Source: Gammaproteobacteria bacterium
GTDB lineage: Bacteria; Pseudomonadota; Gammaproteobacteria; Steroidobacterales; MnTg04
NCBI GenBank assembly: GCA_027297845.1
Contig: JAPUHG010000124.1
Coordinates: forward strand, 1-7,754
Direction of reading: 5' to 3'
DNA length: 7,754 nt
Below the pieces are notes generated by a model, which saw nothing but the letters and a program-made list of their open reading frames with translations, had not been told where the DNA came from and made no database searches. Positions 1 through 6,688 of the stretch are shown here, piece after piece; the first letter of the stretch is position 1; every line of letters begins with the position of its first letter. The translations under genes were made by a program, and so were the position numbers.

Positions 1-118
1 TAGCGCCGGACCGAGGCGCTGGCTGGAGGATGCCGGACTTGCCTGTAGTACGACCGTATTCCTGCCGGAAAAAAGCCCGCTTATCGTTTTGTGCCTGGGG
101 CAGAAAACAGACTCCGTC
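1..118. other. Leader/intergenic region upstream of metF, function unassigned
   Basis: No gene is supported here. Bases 2-7 (AGCGCC) pair perfectly with 15-20 (GGCGCT) around a 7-base loop, giving a compact GC-rich hairpin at the very left edge. The heptamer TGCCGGA occurs twice in direct orientation, at 31-37 and 63-69. An A-run at 69-74 is followed by CCCGCTTATCGTTTT. I found no convincing -35/-10 pair, no MetJ-like or MetR-like palindrome and no full riboswitch consensus. The hairpin could belong to the end or the leader of whatever lies left of the window. An untranslated leader for metF is the simplest reading, but the edge cuts off the needed context. Confidence 0.35.
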
Positions 119-125
119 GAGAGGG
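119..125 (+). promoter_or_regulatory. Ribosome binding site deciding the metF start
   Basis: GAGAGGG lies 4 bases before the ATG at 130. The in-frame ATG at 91 has no such purine-rich motif at a useful distance. The protein from 130 also lines up in length and N-terminal content with known MetF proteins, so 130 is preferred. Confidence 0.7.
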
Positions 126-129
126 CCGC

Positions 130-1065
130 ATGAGCATCGCCGATGTCAAAGAGCGTCTCGCAGAAACTCCAGGCGAAGTTTCCGGGGTGAATGTTTCGTT
201 CGAGTTCTTCCCGCCGAATACGCCGGAAATGGATACGATACTCTGGGACTCTATCGAGCATCTGGCGCCGCTAAATCCGAGTTTTGTGTCAGTGACCTAT
301 GGGGCGGATGGTTCCACCCGCGAGCGCACCCATCGCATCGTTCGGCGGGTCCTGGCAGAGACAGACCTGGTGGCGTCGCCGCACCTGACTTGCATCGATG
401 CCAGTCGCGAGGAAATCCAGGCGATCGCGAAGGGATATTTCGATCTGGGGATACGCCATATTGTGGCCTTGCGGGGTGATTTGCGGGCAGGTTGTACCGA
501 GTATCAACCAAGAAAAGATGGCTACGCCTATGCTTCCGACCTGGTCGCGGGCCTGCGCGAGGTAGCTGATTTTGAAATCTCCGTCGCAGCCTACCCGGAA
601 GTGCATCCGCAGGCGCCGAATCAACGCTTCGATCTGGATAATCTCAAGCGCAAGGTTGATGCGGGCGCCACGCGAGCCATCACCCAGTTCTTTTTTTATA
701 ACGATACTTTCCTGCGTTTTCGTGATTTGTGTGCCGCCAATGGCATCGATGTACCGATCGTGCCCGGCATATTGCCGATCACCCGTTTTCCGCAACTCGC
801 GCGATTCGCAGAGGCTTGCGGCGCAGCGATTCCGCCACAAATCTCCCGGCAGTTTGAAGGGCTGGAAAATGATCCGGACACGCGGCGGCTGGTCGCGGCC
901 AGCGTCGCGATCGACCAGGTGCGCCGGTTGCAACAACACGGCGTGGAGGATTTTCATTTCTATACGCTCAACCGCTATCGGCTGACCTACGCCATTTGCC
1001 ACATACTCGGTATCAGGCCGCAAAAGGCGATACCGCAAAAGGATGCTGCACATGCATCCGATTGA
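130..1065 (+). CDS. metF: Methylenetetrahydrofolate reductase MetF
   Basis: MetF is a cytoplasmic flavoenzyme that reduces 5,10-methylenetetrahydrofolate to 5-methyltetrahydrofolate, the methyl donor used by MetH. The 311-residue product carries the family signature throughout: VSFEFFPP near residues 22-29, whose Glu25 corresponds to the catalytic Glu28 of E. coli; PHLTCID near 84-90; IVALRGDL near 111-118, whose Asp117 corresponds to E. coli Asp120; AAYPEVHP near 153-160; ITQFFF near 174-179; and DFHFYTLNR near 274-282. E. coli MetF has 296 residues; this one has a short N-terminal difference and about 14 extra C-terminal residues created by reading into the start of metH. The start at 130 is chosen over the in-frame ATG at 91 because of a GAGAGGG motif 4 bases upstream. 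It is the first gene of an apparent metF-metH operon, and its stop lies inside metH. Family knowledge makes FAD and NADH the expected cofactors; no regulator site was recognised. Confidence 0.97.
   Translation: MSIADVKERLAETPGEVSGVNVSFEFFPPNTPEMDTILWDSIEHLAPLNPSFVSVTYGADGSTRERTHRIVRRVLAETDLVASPHLTCIDASREEIQAIAKGYFDLGIRHIVALRGDLRAGCTEYQPRKDGYAYASDLVAGLREVADFEISVAAYPEVHPQAPNQRFDLDNLKRKVDAGATRAITQFFFYNDTFLRFRDLCAANGIDVPIVPGILPITRFPQLARFAEACGAAIPPQISRQFEGLENDPDTRRLVAASVAIDQVRRLQQHGVEDFHFYTLNRYRLTYAICHILGIRPQKAIPQKDAAHASD
1037..1043 (+). promoter_or_regulatory. Ribosome binding site of metH, inside the end of metF
   Basis: AAAAGGA lies 8 bases before the ATG at 1052. The alternative in-frame ATG at 1043 begins on the last base of this motif and so cannot use it. 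This favours 1052 as the true start of metH and places the initiation signal within the last codons of metF, a layout typical of translational coupling. Confidence 0.65.
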
Positions 1066-4000
1066 GGAAGCGTTGCGCCAGAGAATCCTGTTGCTCGATG
1101 GTGCGATGGGCACGATGATCCAGAATTATGGTCTGACCGAAGCCGATTTTCGTGGACGGGAGTTCAAAGGTCACGACAAGCCGCTGACCGGTAACAACGA
1201 TCTGTTGAGCCTGACCCGGCCACAGATCATCCAGGAAATCCACCTGGCCTACCTCGCAGCCGGCGCAGACATTATCGAGACCAACACTTTTAATGCCAAT
1301 TACCCGTCGCAGGCGGATTATGGCCTGGAGCATCGGGTTGCCGACCTGAACCTGGCCGCAGCAAAAATCGCCCGGCAGGCGGCGGATGAGGTCTCCCGGC
1401 AAAGCGGCAGGCAAAGATTTGTCGCCGGTGTCCTGGGGCCGACCAATCGTACCGCGTCGATTTCACCGGATGTAAACGATCCGGGCGTGCGCAACATCAC
1501 TTTTGATGAGCTCGCAGATACTTACGCCATCGCGAGCGAGGCACTGCTCGCGGGCGGTGTCGATTGCCTGATCGTGGAAACCATTTTCGATACCCTGAAT
1601 GCCAAGGCAGCGATCTTCGCGATCGAAAAAGTTTTCGCAGAGCGTGGCCTGCGGGTGCCGGTTTTAATTTCCGGGACGATTACCGATGGCTCCGGTCGCA
1701 CCCTGTCGGGTCAGACCACGACCGCTTTCTGGCATTCGATCAAGCATGCCCGGCCATTGCTGGTCGGGCTGAATTGTGCGCTTGGTGCGGAAGAGCTCAG
1801 GCCATGGCTAAAAGAACTGTCTGCTTGCGCCGATATTTTTGTCAGCGCACATCCAAATGCCGGTCTGCCGAATGAGTTCGGAGAATATGAGCAGACCCCG
1901 GAGGAAATCGCCGCCTTGCTGGGGGAGTTTGCCCGCGAGGGGCTGCTCAATATGGTTGGTGGATGTTGTGGCACGACACCCGATCACATCCGCCTGATCG
2001 CCGGTACGATTGAGGGTGTGCAACCGCGGGCGGTGCCGGAGGCAAAATCAGCCTGCCGACTCGCCGGTCTGGAACCGTTGTCGATCGATAGCGATAGCCT
2101 GTTCGCCAACATCGGCGAGCGCACTAACGTAACCGGGTCTGCAATATTCAGGCGACTGATAGAGGCTGACGATTTCCCGGGTGCGCTCGAGGTGGCACGC
2201 CAACAAGTGGAAAACGGCGCCCAGATGATCGATGTCAACATGGACGAGGGCATGCTTGATTCCGAGGCGGCAATGCAACGGTTTTTGTTCATGCTCGCCG
2301 GCGAGCCGGACGTGTCGCGGGTACCTGTGGTCATCGATTCTTCGCGCTGGGGAGTCATCGAAACAGGGCTCAAATGTATCCAGGGCAAGGGCATCGTCAA
2401 TTCGATCAGTCTCAAAGAGGGGGAAGAGGAGTTCCTGCGCCAGGCGGATCTGGTCAGGCGCTATGGCGCCGCGGTCATCGTCATGGCGTTCGATGAGGGT
2501 GGCCAGGCCGAGACGGTCGAAAAGAAACTGGCGATTTGCTGGCGCGCCTATCAGTTGCTGACCCAGGATATCGGGTTTCCCGCCGAAGACATTATTTTCG
2601 ATCCAAACATTTTTGCGGTCGGCACCGGGATTGAGGAGCACAACGATTACGCACGGGCGTTTATCGAGGCGACCCGGCAGATCAAGGAGAGCATGCCCGG
2701 CACCCTGATTTCAGGCGGGGTAAGCAATGTGTCGTTCTCATTTCGTGGCAACAACCCGGTGCGTGAAGCGATGAACTCGGTGTTTTTGTTTCACGCGATC
2801 GGGGCGGGCATGGACATGGGTATCGTCAATGCCGGATTGATGACGATATACGAGGACCTGCCGCGGGAATTGAAAGAACCGGTTGAGGACCTGATTTTGA
2901 ACCGGAAGAAAGACGCCACCGAGCGCCTGCTGGAAATTGCCGAGAGCTATCGTGGCGACGGCAACAATAAACCCTTGGCCAAGGCGCGCGACATGAGTTG
3001 GCGCGAAAAGCCAGTTGAGAAACGTCTTGAACACGCGCTGGTCAATGGCATCGATCAGTTTATCGAGGAAGATACCGAGGAAGCACGCATACAGGCGGCG
3101 AGAGCGCTGGATGTTATCGAAGGCCCGCTGATGGATGGCATGAATATCGTGGGCGATCTTTTCGGGTCCGGGAAAATGTTTTTGCCACAGGTGGTCAAAT
3201 CGGCGCGGGTCATGAAAAAGTCGGTTGCTCATTTGATGCCATACATGGATAAGGAAAAAACGGGCGGCAGCAAGAAAAGCAAGATCGTCATGGCGACGGT
3301 CAAAGGCGATGTGCACGATATCGGCAAAAGTATCGTCAGCGTGGTCCTGCAATGTAATAACTTTGAGGTCATCGATCTTGGAGTGATGGTGCCCGGCGAA
3401 AAAATTCTGCAAACCGCCAAGGATGAAGACGCCGATCTGATCGGTCTGTCGGGTCTGATCACGCCATCGCTGGACGAGATGGTCAATGTGGCGGCAGAAA
3501 TGCAGCGGCAGGGGATGGACACGCCATTGTTGATCGGTGGCGCGACCACATCGCCCGCCCACACGGCGGTCAAGATAGACCCCGCCTATGAAGGCGCGGT
3601 GGTGTACGTCAAAGACGCGTCGCGCTCTGTTGGTGTGGCGCGGGCGCTCGCATCGTCCGAGACGCGGACCGAATTTTCCAAAAAAGCCAAGGCCGAAAGT
3701 GCCGCGCGGCGCCAACGCCACCAGGGCAAGTCCAAGAAAGCGCCGCGCCTGTCACTGGAGCAGGCGCGTGCAAAGCGATTAATGACCGACTGGAAACTAT
3801 ACACGCCGATCAAGCCTGCGAAGCCGGGGCTCACCGTGCTGGACGATTACCCGCTCGCCGAACTGGTGAATGTTATCGACTGGATGCCGTTTTTTAATGC
3901 CTGGGAGTTTCACGGCCGTTTTCCCGAGATTCTCGATCATCCGCGCTTCGGTGAGGCGGCGAGCAGTCTCTACAAGGACGCCCGCAAAATGCTGGAGCGT

Positions 4001-4738
4001 ATAGTCAGCGACCAGTGGCTACAGGCCAGGGCCGTGTTCGGTTTTTTTCCAGCTAACTCGGCCGAGCATGACGATGTCGAGGTTTACGCCGACGAAAAGC
4101 GGGAACAGATCATCGAAAGGGTACATTTTCTGCGCCAGCAGAAGACCAAACCCCAGGGTGCGAGTCAGGATTGCCTGGCCGATTTCATCGCACCGGCAGA
4201 CAGCGGGGTCAGCGATTACCTGGGTCTGTTTGCGGTGACCACCGGTCATGGCATAGTCGATCGGGTCGAAGCATACAAACAAGCCAATGACGATTACTCG
4301 GCGATCCTGCTCAAGGCGCTCGCCGACCGGTTGGCGGAAGCCTTCGCCGAGCGGCTGCATCAACGGGTGCGCACCGAATTCTGGGCGTATGCCAGGGACG
4401 AACAGTTCAGCAACGAAGATTTGATCCGCGAGTCCTACACCGGCATCCGCCCGGCGCCGGGCTATCCGGCTTGCCCCGATCATTCTGAAAAAGCGACTTT
4501 GTGGCGGCTTGGCGAGGTCGAACGGCACACCGGCATCAGTCTGACCGATGGCTGGGCGATGTGGCCCGCGGCTTCAGTCAGCGGCTTCTATTTCTCGCAT
4601 CCGCGTAGCCGGTATTTTGCGGTAGGCCAGATAGATCGTGACCAGGTCGAAGACTATGCTCGAAGAAAGGGCGTCAGTCTCGCGCAGGCCGAGCAATGGC
4701 TGCGGCCGCTGCTCGGTTACTCCGGGAACGCCGCCTGA
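1052..4738 (+). CDS. metH: Cobalamin-dependent methionine synthase MetH
   Basis: MetH transfers a methyl group from 5-methyltetrahydrofolate to homocysteine through methylcobalamin, giving methionine and tetrahydrofolate in the cytoplasm. From ATG 1052 the product is 1228 residues, against 1227 in E. coli, and all modules are present. The homocysteine domain (about 1-325) has LLDGAMGTM and the zinc cysteines Cys242 (GLNCALGAEE) and Cys305/Cys306 (GGCCGTTPDH). The pterin domain (about 345-620) opens with FANIGERTNVTGS. The four-helix cap spans roughly 640-735. The cobalamin domain (about 740-880) has the GDVHDIGKS motif, with His755 as the expected lower cobalt ligand (His759 in E. coli). A lysine/arginine-rich linker near 870-895 leads to the AdoMet reactivation domain (about 900-1228), with RPAPGYPACPDH beginning at Arg1133, AMWPAASVSG and a C-terminal QVEDYARRKG. 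No key residue is missing. The gene overlaps metF by 14 bases and ends 6 bases from a convergent gene, so no room remains for a free-standing terminator. The alternative start at 1043 would add three residues. Confidence 0.98.
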   Translation: MHPIEEALRQRILLLDGAMGTMIQNYGLTEADFRGREFKGHDKPLTGNNDLLSLTRPQIIQEIHLAYLAAGADIIETNTFNANYPSQADYGLEHRVADLNLAAAKIARQAADEVSRQSGRQRFVAGVLGPTNRTASISPDVNDPGVRNITFDELADTYAIASEALLAGGVDCLIVETIFDTLNAKAAIFAIEKVFAERGLRVPVLISGTITDGSGRTLSGQTTTAFWHSIKHARPLLVGLNCALGAEELRPWLKELSACADIFVSAHPNAGLPNEFGEYEQTPEEIAALLGEFAREGLLNMVGGCCGTTPDHIRLIAGTIEGVQPRAVPEAKSACRLAGLEPLSIDSDSLFANIGERTNVTGSAIFRRLIEADDFPGALEVARQQVENGAQMIDVNMDEGMLDSEAAMQRFLFMLAGEPDVSRVPVVIDSSRWGVIETGLKCIQGKGIVNSISLKEGEEEFLRQADLVRRYGAAVIVMAFDEGGQAETVEKKLAICWRAYQLLTQDIGFPAEDIIFDPNIFAVGTGIEEHNDYARAFIEATRQIKESMPGTLISGGVSNVSFSFRGNNPVREAMNSVFLFHAIGAGMDMGIVNAGLMTIYEDLPRELKEPVEDLILNRKKDATERLLEIAESYRGDGNNKPLAKARDMSWREKPVEKRLEHALVNGIDQFIEEDTEEARIQAARALDVIEGPLMDGMNIVGDLFGSGKMFLPQVVKSARVMKKSVAHLMPYMDKEKTGGSKKSKIVMATVKGDVHDIGKSIVSVVLQCNNFEVIDLGVMVPGEKILQTAKDEDADLIGLSGLITPSLDEMVNVAAEMQRQGMDTPLLIGGATTSPAHTAVKIDPAYEGAVVYVKDASRSVGVARALASSETRTEFSKKAKAESAARRQRHQGKSKKAPRLSLEQARAKRLMTDWKLYTPIKPAKPGLTVLDDYPLAELVNVIDWMPFFNAWEFHGRFPEILDHPRFGEAASSLYKDARKMLERIVSDQWLQARAVFGFFPANSAEHDDVEVYADEKREQIIERVHFLRQQKTKPQGASQDCLADFIAPADSGVSDYLGLFAVTTGHGIVDRVEAYKQANDDYSAILLKALADRLAEAFAERLHQRVRTEFWAYARDEQFSNEDLIRESYTGIRPAPGYPACPDHSEKATLWRLGEVERHTGISLTDGWAMWPAASVSGFYFSHPRSRYFAVGQIDRDQVEDYARRKGVSLAQAEQWLRPLLGYSGNAA

Positions 4739-4744
4739 TCCTGT

Positions 4745-5293
4745 TCAAAAAGCAATCAGGGCATAGCCCTGGCTTTGCAGCAGGGTCAGTGCAGTCATTG
4801 CGGACAGGGATTTTTTGACGCCATTGGCGAGTTCGTCATTCTGAAAACCATTGTAGGCTGCAGACTGCGAGCACAGCACGACCTGGACACCGGCATCCTG
4901 CAATTCGCTTATCAGTTCAAGATTGGGGTTATCGGTTCCAAACCGTTTGTTGAACGCCTGGTTGCTCAGCACATCGCGAGCAGCCGGACCATGCAACACC
5001 ATCGCCAGGCTCATGTTTTCGGCCGGGACACCGGACTGTGCATGCATGTTCAGATAACGCGCGACCGTATTGATTCTCTGGTTTACATCGCCAGGTGAGT
5101 CCGCGGCTTTGGAAATATCGAAAACCGCCTTGTACTGATGGTCCGTTGGCGTCGGGAAATCGACGGTGTCGGTCGAGTAAACCGGGCCATACTCCGCGAT
5201 GAGCGGGCCGTATTCAGCCTCGTCCGCGGCCAGTGTCGAGGCGGCAAACAACAAAACGGCAGTAAGCATAACTGTGGCTGACGAATGGCTCAT
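4745..5293 (-). CDS. Exported DsrE/DsrF-like family protein
   Basis: The 182-residue product resembles the small DsrE/F-like sulfur-relay superfamily, in particular the uncharacterised exported branch. The N-terminus has a short polar start, a hydrophobic stretch TVMLTAVLLFAASTLAA (about 7-23) and a plausible signal peptidase site near residues 22-23, so the mature protein is expected in the periplasm. The mature part has the EYGPLIAEYGPVY segment (27-39), a fold-typical KAVFDISKA strand (55-63), LAMVLHGPAARDVL (96-109), NPNLELISELQDAGVQVVLCSQS (about 122-144) and a closing LSAMTALTLLQSQGYALIAF. The only cysteine is Cys141, at the position where relatives carry a conserved Cys. A single Cys fits persulfide or thiol chemistry, but no activity can be assigned. 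The start has AAGAGAG (5307-5301) upstream at good spacing. The gene converges on metH and is separated from ppiB by 170 bases, so it probably has its own promoter. Confidence 0.85.
   Translation of the reverse strand: MSHSSATVMLTAVLLFAASTLAADEAEYGPLIAEYGPVYSTDTVDFPTPTDHQYKAVFDISKAADSPGDVNQRINTVARYLNMHAQSGVPAENMSLAMVLHGPAARDVLSNQAFNKRFGTDNPNLELISELQDAGVQVVLCSQSAAYNGFQNDELANGVKKSLSAMTALTLLQSQGYALIAF
4747..4776 (-). terminator. Intrinsic terminator embedded in the last codons of the DsrE-like gene
   Basis: Read on the minus strand, AAAGC then CAGGGC form one arm, TAT is the loop, and GCCCTG, a three-base ATT bulge and GCTTT form the other arm, running into a five-base T tract at 4751-4747. The structure encodes the C-terminal residues Gln-Ser-Gln-Gly-Tyr-Ala-Leu-Ile-Ala-Phe, and the stop codon begins on the last T of the tract. 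In the plus direction the same hairpin is followed by only three T bases, so it would be a weak stop for metH transcripts. Function is inferred from structure. Confidence 0.5.
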
Positions 5294-5463
5294 AAGATGT
5301 CTCTCTTTTTTTTGTTAACTAGTTTGCATCCCAGGCCTCCCAGGCCAATCAGCAAAACAGAGCTTTGCGACAACCTGGTCTGGGTCGCCGGCGTGAACCC
5401 CGTCAGCGCGAGATGTCTGCTGTAGCGTAGTTCGCTGTCCGCGCTCACTGAAAGATGGCGGTG
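5294..5463. other. Intergenic region between ppiB and the DsrE-like gene
   Basis: No gene is seen. On the minus strand it is both the downstream region of ppiB and the leader of the DsrE-like gene. It holds an AAGAGAG ribosome binding site at 5307-5301 preceded by an A8 run (5313-5306), a two-tier stem-loop at 5339-5384, and a second paired region in which AGCGCG (5405-5410) matches CGCGCT (5440-5445) with a smaller AGCG/CGCT hairpin (5424-5436) inside it. Neither structure is followed by a T tract on the minus strand, so no clear intrinsic terminator for ppiB is visible. I could not fix a convincing -35/-10 pair for the DsrE-like gene. Confidence 0.5.
5330..5384 (-). repeat. Stem-loop with duplicated pairing arm in the leader of the DsrE-like gene
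   Basis: CCCAGGCC occurs twice, at 5330-5337 and 5339-5346. Either copy can pair with GGTCTGGG at 5377-5384 (one wobble pair). Inside, GCAAA (5352-5356) pairs with TTTGC (5364-5368) around a 7-base loop, giving a nested hairpin. On the minus strand this sits a few tens of bases before the ATG at 5293. Two equal arms competing for one partner could make alternative structures, or the duplication may be accidental. Function is not known. Confidence 0.4.
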
Positions 5464-5955
5464 CTATTCTGCTTCTATCCTGACAGCAGATTTTATGACC
5501 ACCGGTTCAACCGGTACATCCTGTTGCATGCCGACGCTGCCGGTCTCGACCGCCGCAATTTCGTCGACGATATCCATCCCTTCGACCACGGTCGCGAAAA
5601 CCGCATAGCCAAAATCACGACTGCCGTGATCCAGAAACGCGTTGTCTGACACGTTCAGAAAAAACTGCGAGGTCGCGCTGTTGACGTCCTGGGTTCTCGC
5701 CATGGACAAAGTGCCGCGTTCGTTTTTCAGGCCATTGTCGGCTTCATTCAGAATCGGTGCCTTGGTTTGTTTCTGGTTCATGTGGATGTCAAAGCCGCCA
5801 CCCTGGATCATGAAACCGGGGATGACCCGGTGGAAAATAGTGTCGTCGAAAAAGCCGGATTCGACATAGTCATAGAAATTCTTCACCGATACCGGCGCTT
5901 TGCTGGCGTGGGTTTCGATTTTGATATCGCCCATTGACGTCGAAAATACAATCAT
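5464..5955 (-). CDS. ppiB: Peptidyl-prolyl cis-trans isomerase, cyclophilin B type
   Basis: This cyclophilin speeds cis-trans isomerisation of peptide bonds before proline. The 163-residue protein matches the cytoplasmic PpiB type (164 residues in E. coli) and has no signal peptide. Visible motifs are KNFYDYVESGFFDDTIFHRVIPGFMIQ in the first third, with the catalytic Arg43 in FHR (41-43); QGGGF (51-55); NEADNGLKNERGTLSMART (about 70-88); SQFFLNV (about 96-102); and GYAVFATVVEGMDIVDEI (about 116-133). The loop after FFLNVSDNAFLDH is slightly shorter than in E. coli. The ATG overlaps the TGA of the upstream membrane-protein gene in an ATGA arrangement, implying translational coupling and co-transcription. 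Purine-rich AAAGGGA lies about 10 bases upstream. ppiB appears to be the last gene of a prmC-membrane protein-ppiB unit. Confidence 0.96.
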   Translation of the reverse strand: MIVFSTSMGDIKIETHASKAPVSVKNFYDYVESGFFDDTIFHRVIPGFMIQGGGFDIHMNQKQTKAPILNEADNGLKNERGTLSMARTQDVNSATSQFFLNVSDNAFLDHGSRDFGYAVFATVVEGMDIVDEIAAVETGSVGMQQDVPVEPVVIKSAVRIEAE

Positions 5956-6683
5956 TGCTCTGGTCCCTTTGGCTCGTTTTTCTCTGATGGTGGGGTAATC
6001 GGCATCTGAATATCGTTTGCGTCGCGTTTGCTGTCGTGATCAATCAAAACGCGCACAATGTTTTCTTCCGGCATGGCGCTGGTGATTTTGCTGTCGGGAT
6101 CATACAAAAACAAATATTTGTTGGTCGAACCCAGCAGGATACCTTCGATGATGACGTTGCCGGTGGTCTGTCCATCGTCGCCGCTCGCGATTGGTTCGGT
6201 TAACTGAACGCGAATCACCTGACCCTCGCCCGCCTTAATGCTTTCTGCCTTCCAGCTACCGTAAAGTGAAATAAATAAGTAGCTGTAAAGAAGAAAAATT
6301 AGCATCGGCGTTATCGGGTGACGGTTTATCGCTTTGCTGAATCTTTTGTAAAACTTGCCGAACTTGCTCGTTGGGTTTTTTGGGGCCCAGTGCTTGACCT
6401 CAAGCCTGGCGAGCCAGCCCAGTATCCAGGTGACCAGCAGGGCGGTCCCTGCCATGACAAAAGTCATTGGCTCACGCATCGCGGCAAGCAGGAAATCGCT
6501 GACCTCCGTGAAATTAAAGATATTGATGTTGAATTCGCCGAACAACGACCAGCTGAACAACAGCCCGAAAAACGAGATAGCCAGGTAAGCCAGGGTAATT
6601 ACCAGCCCGGGATTATGATGCAAAAGGAAAGCGATCCCGAACTGTTGCCCGGCATCGGTATTGGTGCTGTTTATCTCAGTCAT
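5952..6683 (-). CDS. Three-helix inner-membrane protein of unknown function
   Basis: I do not recognise this family. The start is set at ATG 6683 (product 243 residues, MTEINSTN...), 5 bases after the prmC stop; an upstream in-frame ATG at 6758 would lie deep inside prmC. Three hydrophobic segments stand out: about 26-48 (ITLAYLAISFFGLLFSWSLF), 71-92 (MTFVMAGTALLVTWILGWLA) and 122-144 (PMLIFLLYSYLFISLYGSW). The 93-121 loop is strongly basic and contains KFGKFYKRFSK, so by the positive-inside rule it is cytoplasmic and the roughly 100-residue C-terminal part faces the periplasm. That part looks beta-rich (VIRVQLTEPI, NVIIEGILLGSTNKYLFLYD, ENIVRVLID) and could be a small barrel-like domain, which is only inference. 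It ends in a Pro/Glu/Lys-rich tail. The DNA for the third helix is visibly more AT-rich than its neighbours. It is coupled to ppiB by an ATGA overlap. The ribosome binding site is weak: GGGA spanning the end of prmC, then an A8 run. Confidence 0.85.
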   Translation of the reverse strand: MTEINSTNTDAGQQFGIAFLLHHNPGLVITLAYLAISFFGLLFSWSLFGEFNINIFNFTEVSDFLLAAMREPMTFVMAGTALLVTWILGWLARLEVKHWAPKNPTSKFGKFYKRFSKAINRHPITPMLIFLLYSYLFISLYGSWKAESIKAGEGQVIRVQLTEPIASGDDGQTTGNVIIEGILLGSTNKYLFLYDPDSKITSAMPEENIVRVLIDHDSKRDANDIQMPITPPSEKNEPKGPEQ

Positions 6684-6688
6684 TTTTT

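Noticed and set aside
1..40. SAH riboswitch, suggested by CCGAGGCGCT at 11-20 and a similar look on the reverse strand
   Set aside because: The conserved CCGAGGAGCGCUGC-type core and the matching 3' segments are not both present on either strand. Resemblance is limited to about ten bases that also form a simple hairpin.
91..129. Upstream in-frame start of metF at 91
   Set aside because: There is no ribosome binding site at suitable distance, and the extra 13 residues are unlike MetF N-termini. The ATG at 130 has GAGAGGG just upstream.
289..1113. Long minus-strand open frame opposite metF
   Set aside because: It lies almost wholly over metF on the other strand, has no recognisable domain, and its composition is that of a reverse-complement shadow.
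2738..3721. 327-residue minus-strand open frame opposite metH
   Set aside because: It is antisense to the intact, strongly conserved pterin, cap and cobalamin domains of MetH. The translation is His/Arg-rich without any known motif, as expected for a shadow.
5501..5515. Palindrome ACCGGTT-C-AACCGGT near the 3' end of ppiB as a protein-binding site or terminator
   Set aside because: It encodes the Val-Pro-Val-Glu-Pro-Val repeat typical of this part of PpiB, the one-base spacer is too short for a good hairpin, and no T tract follows.
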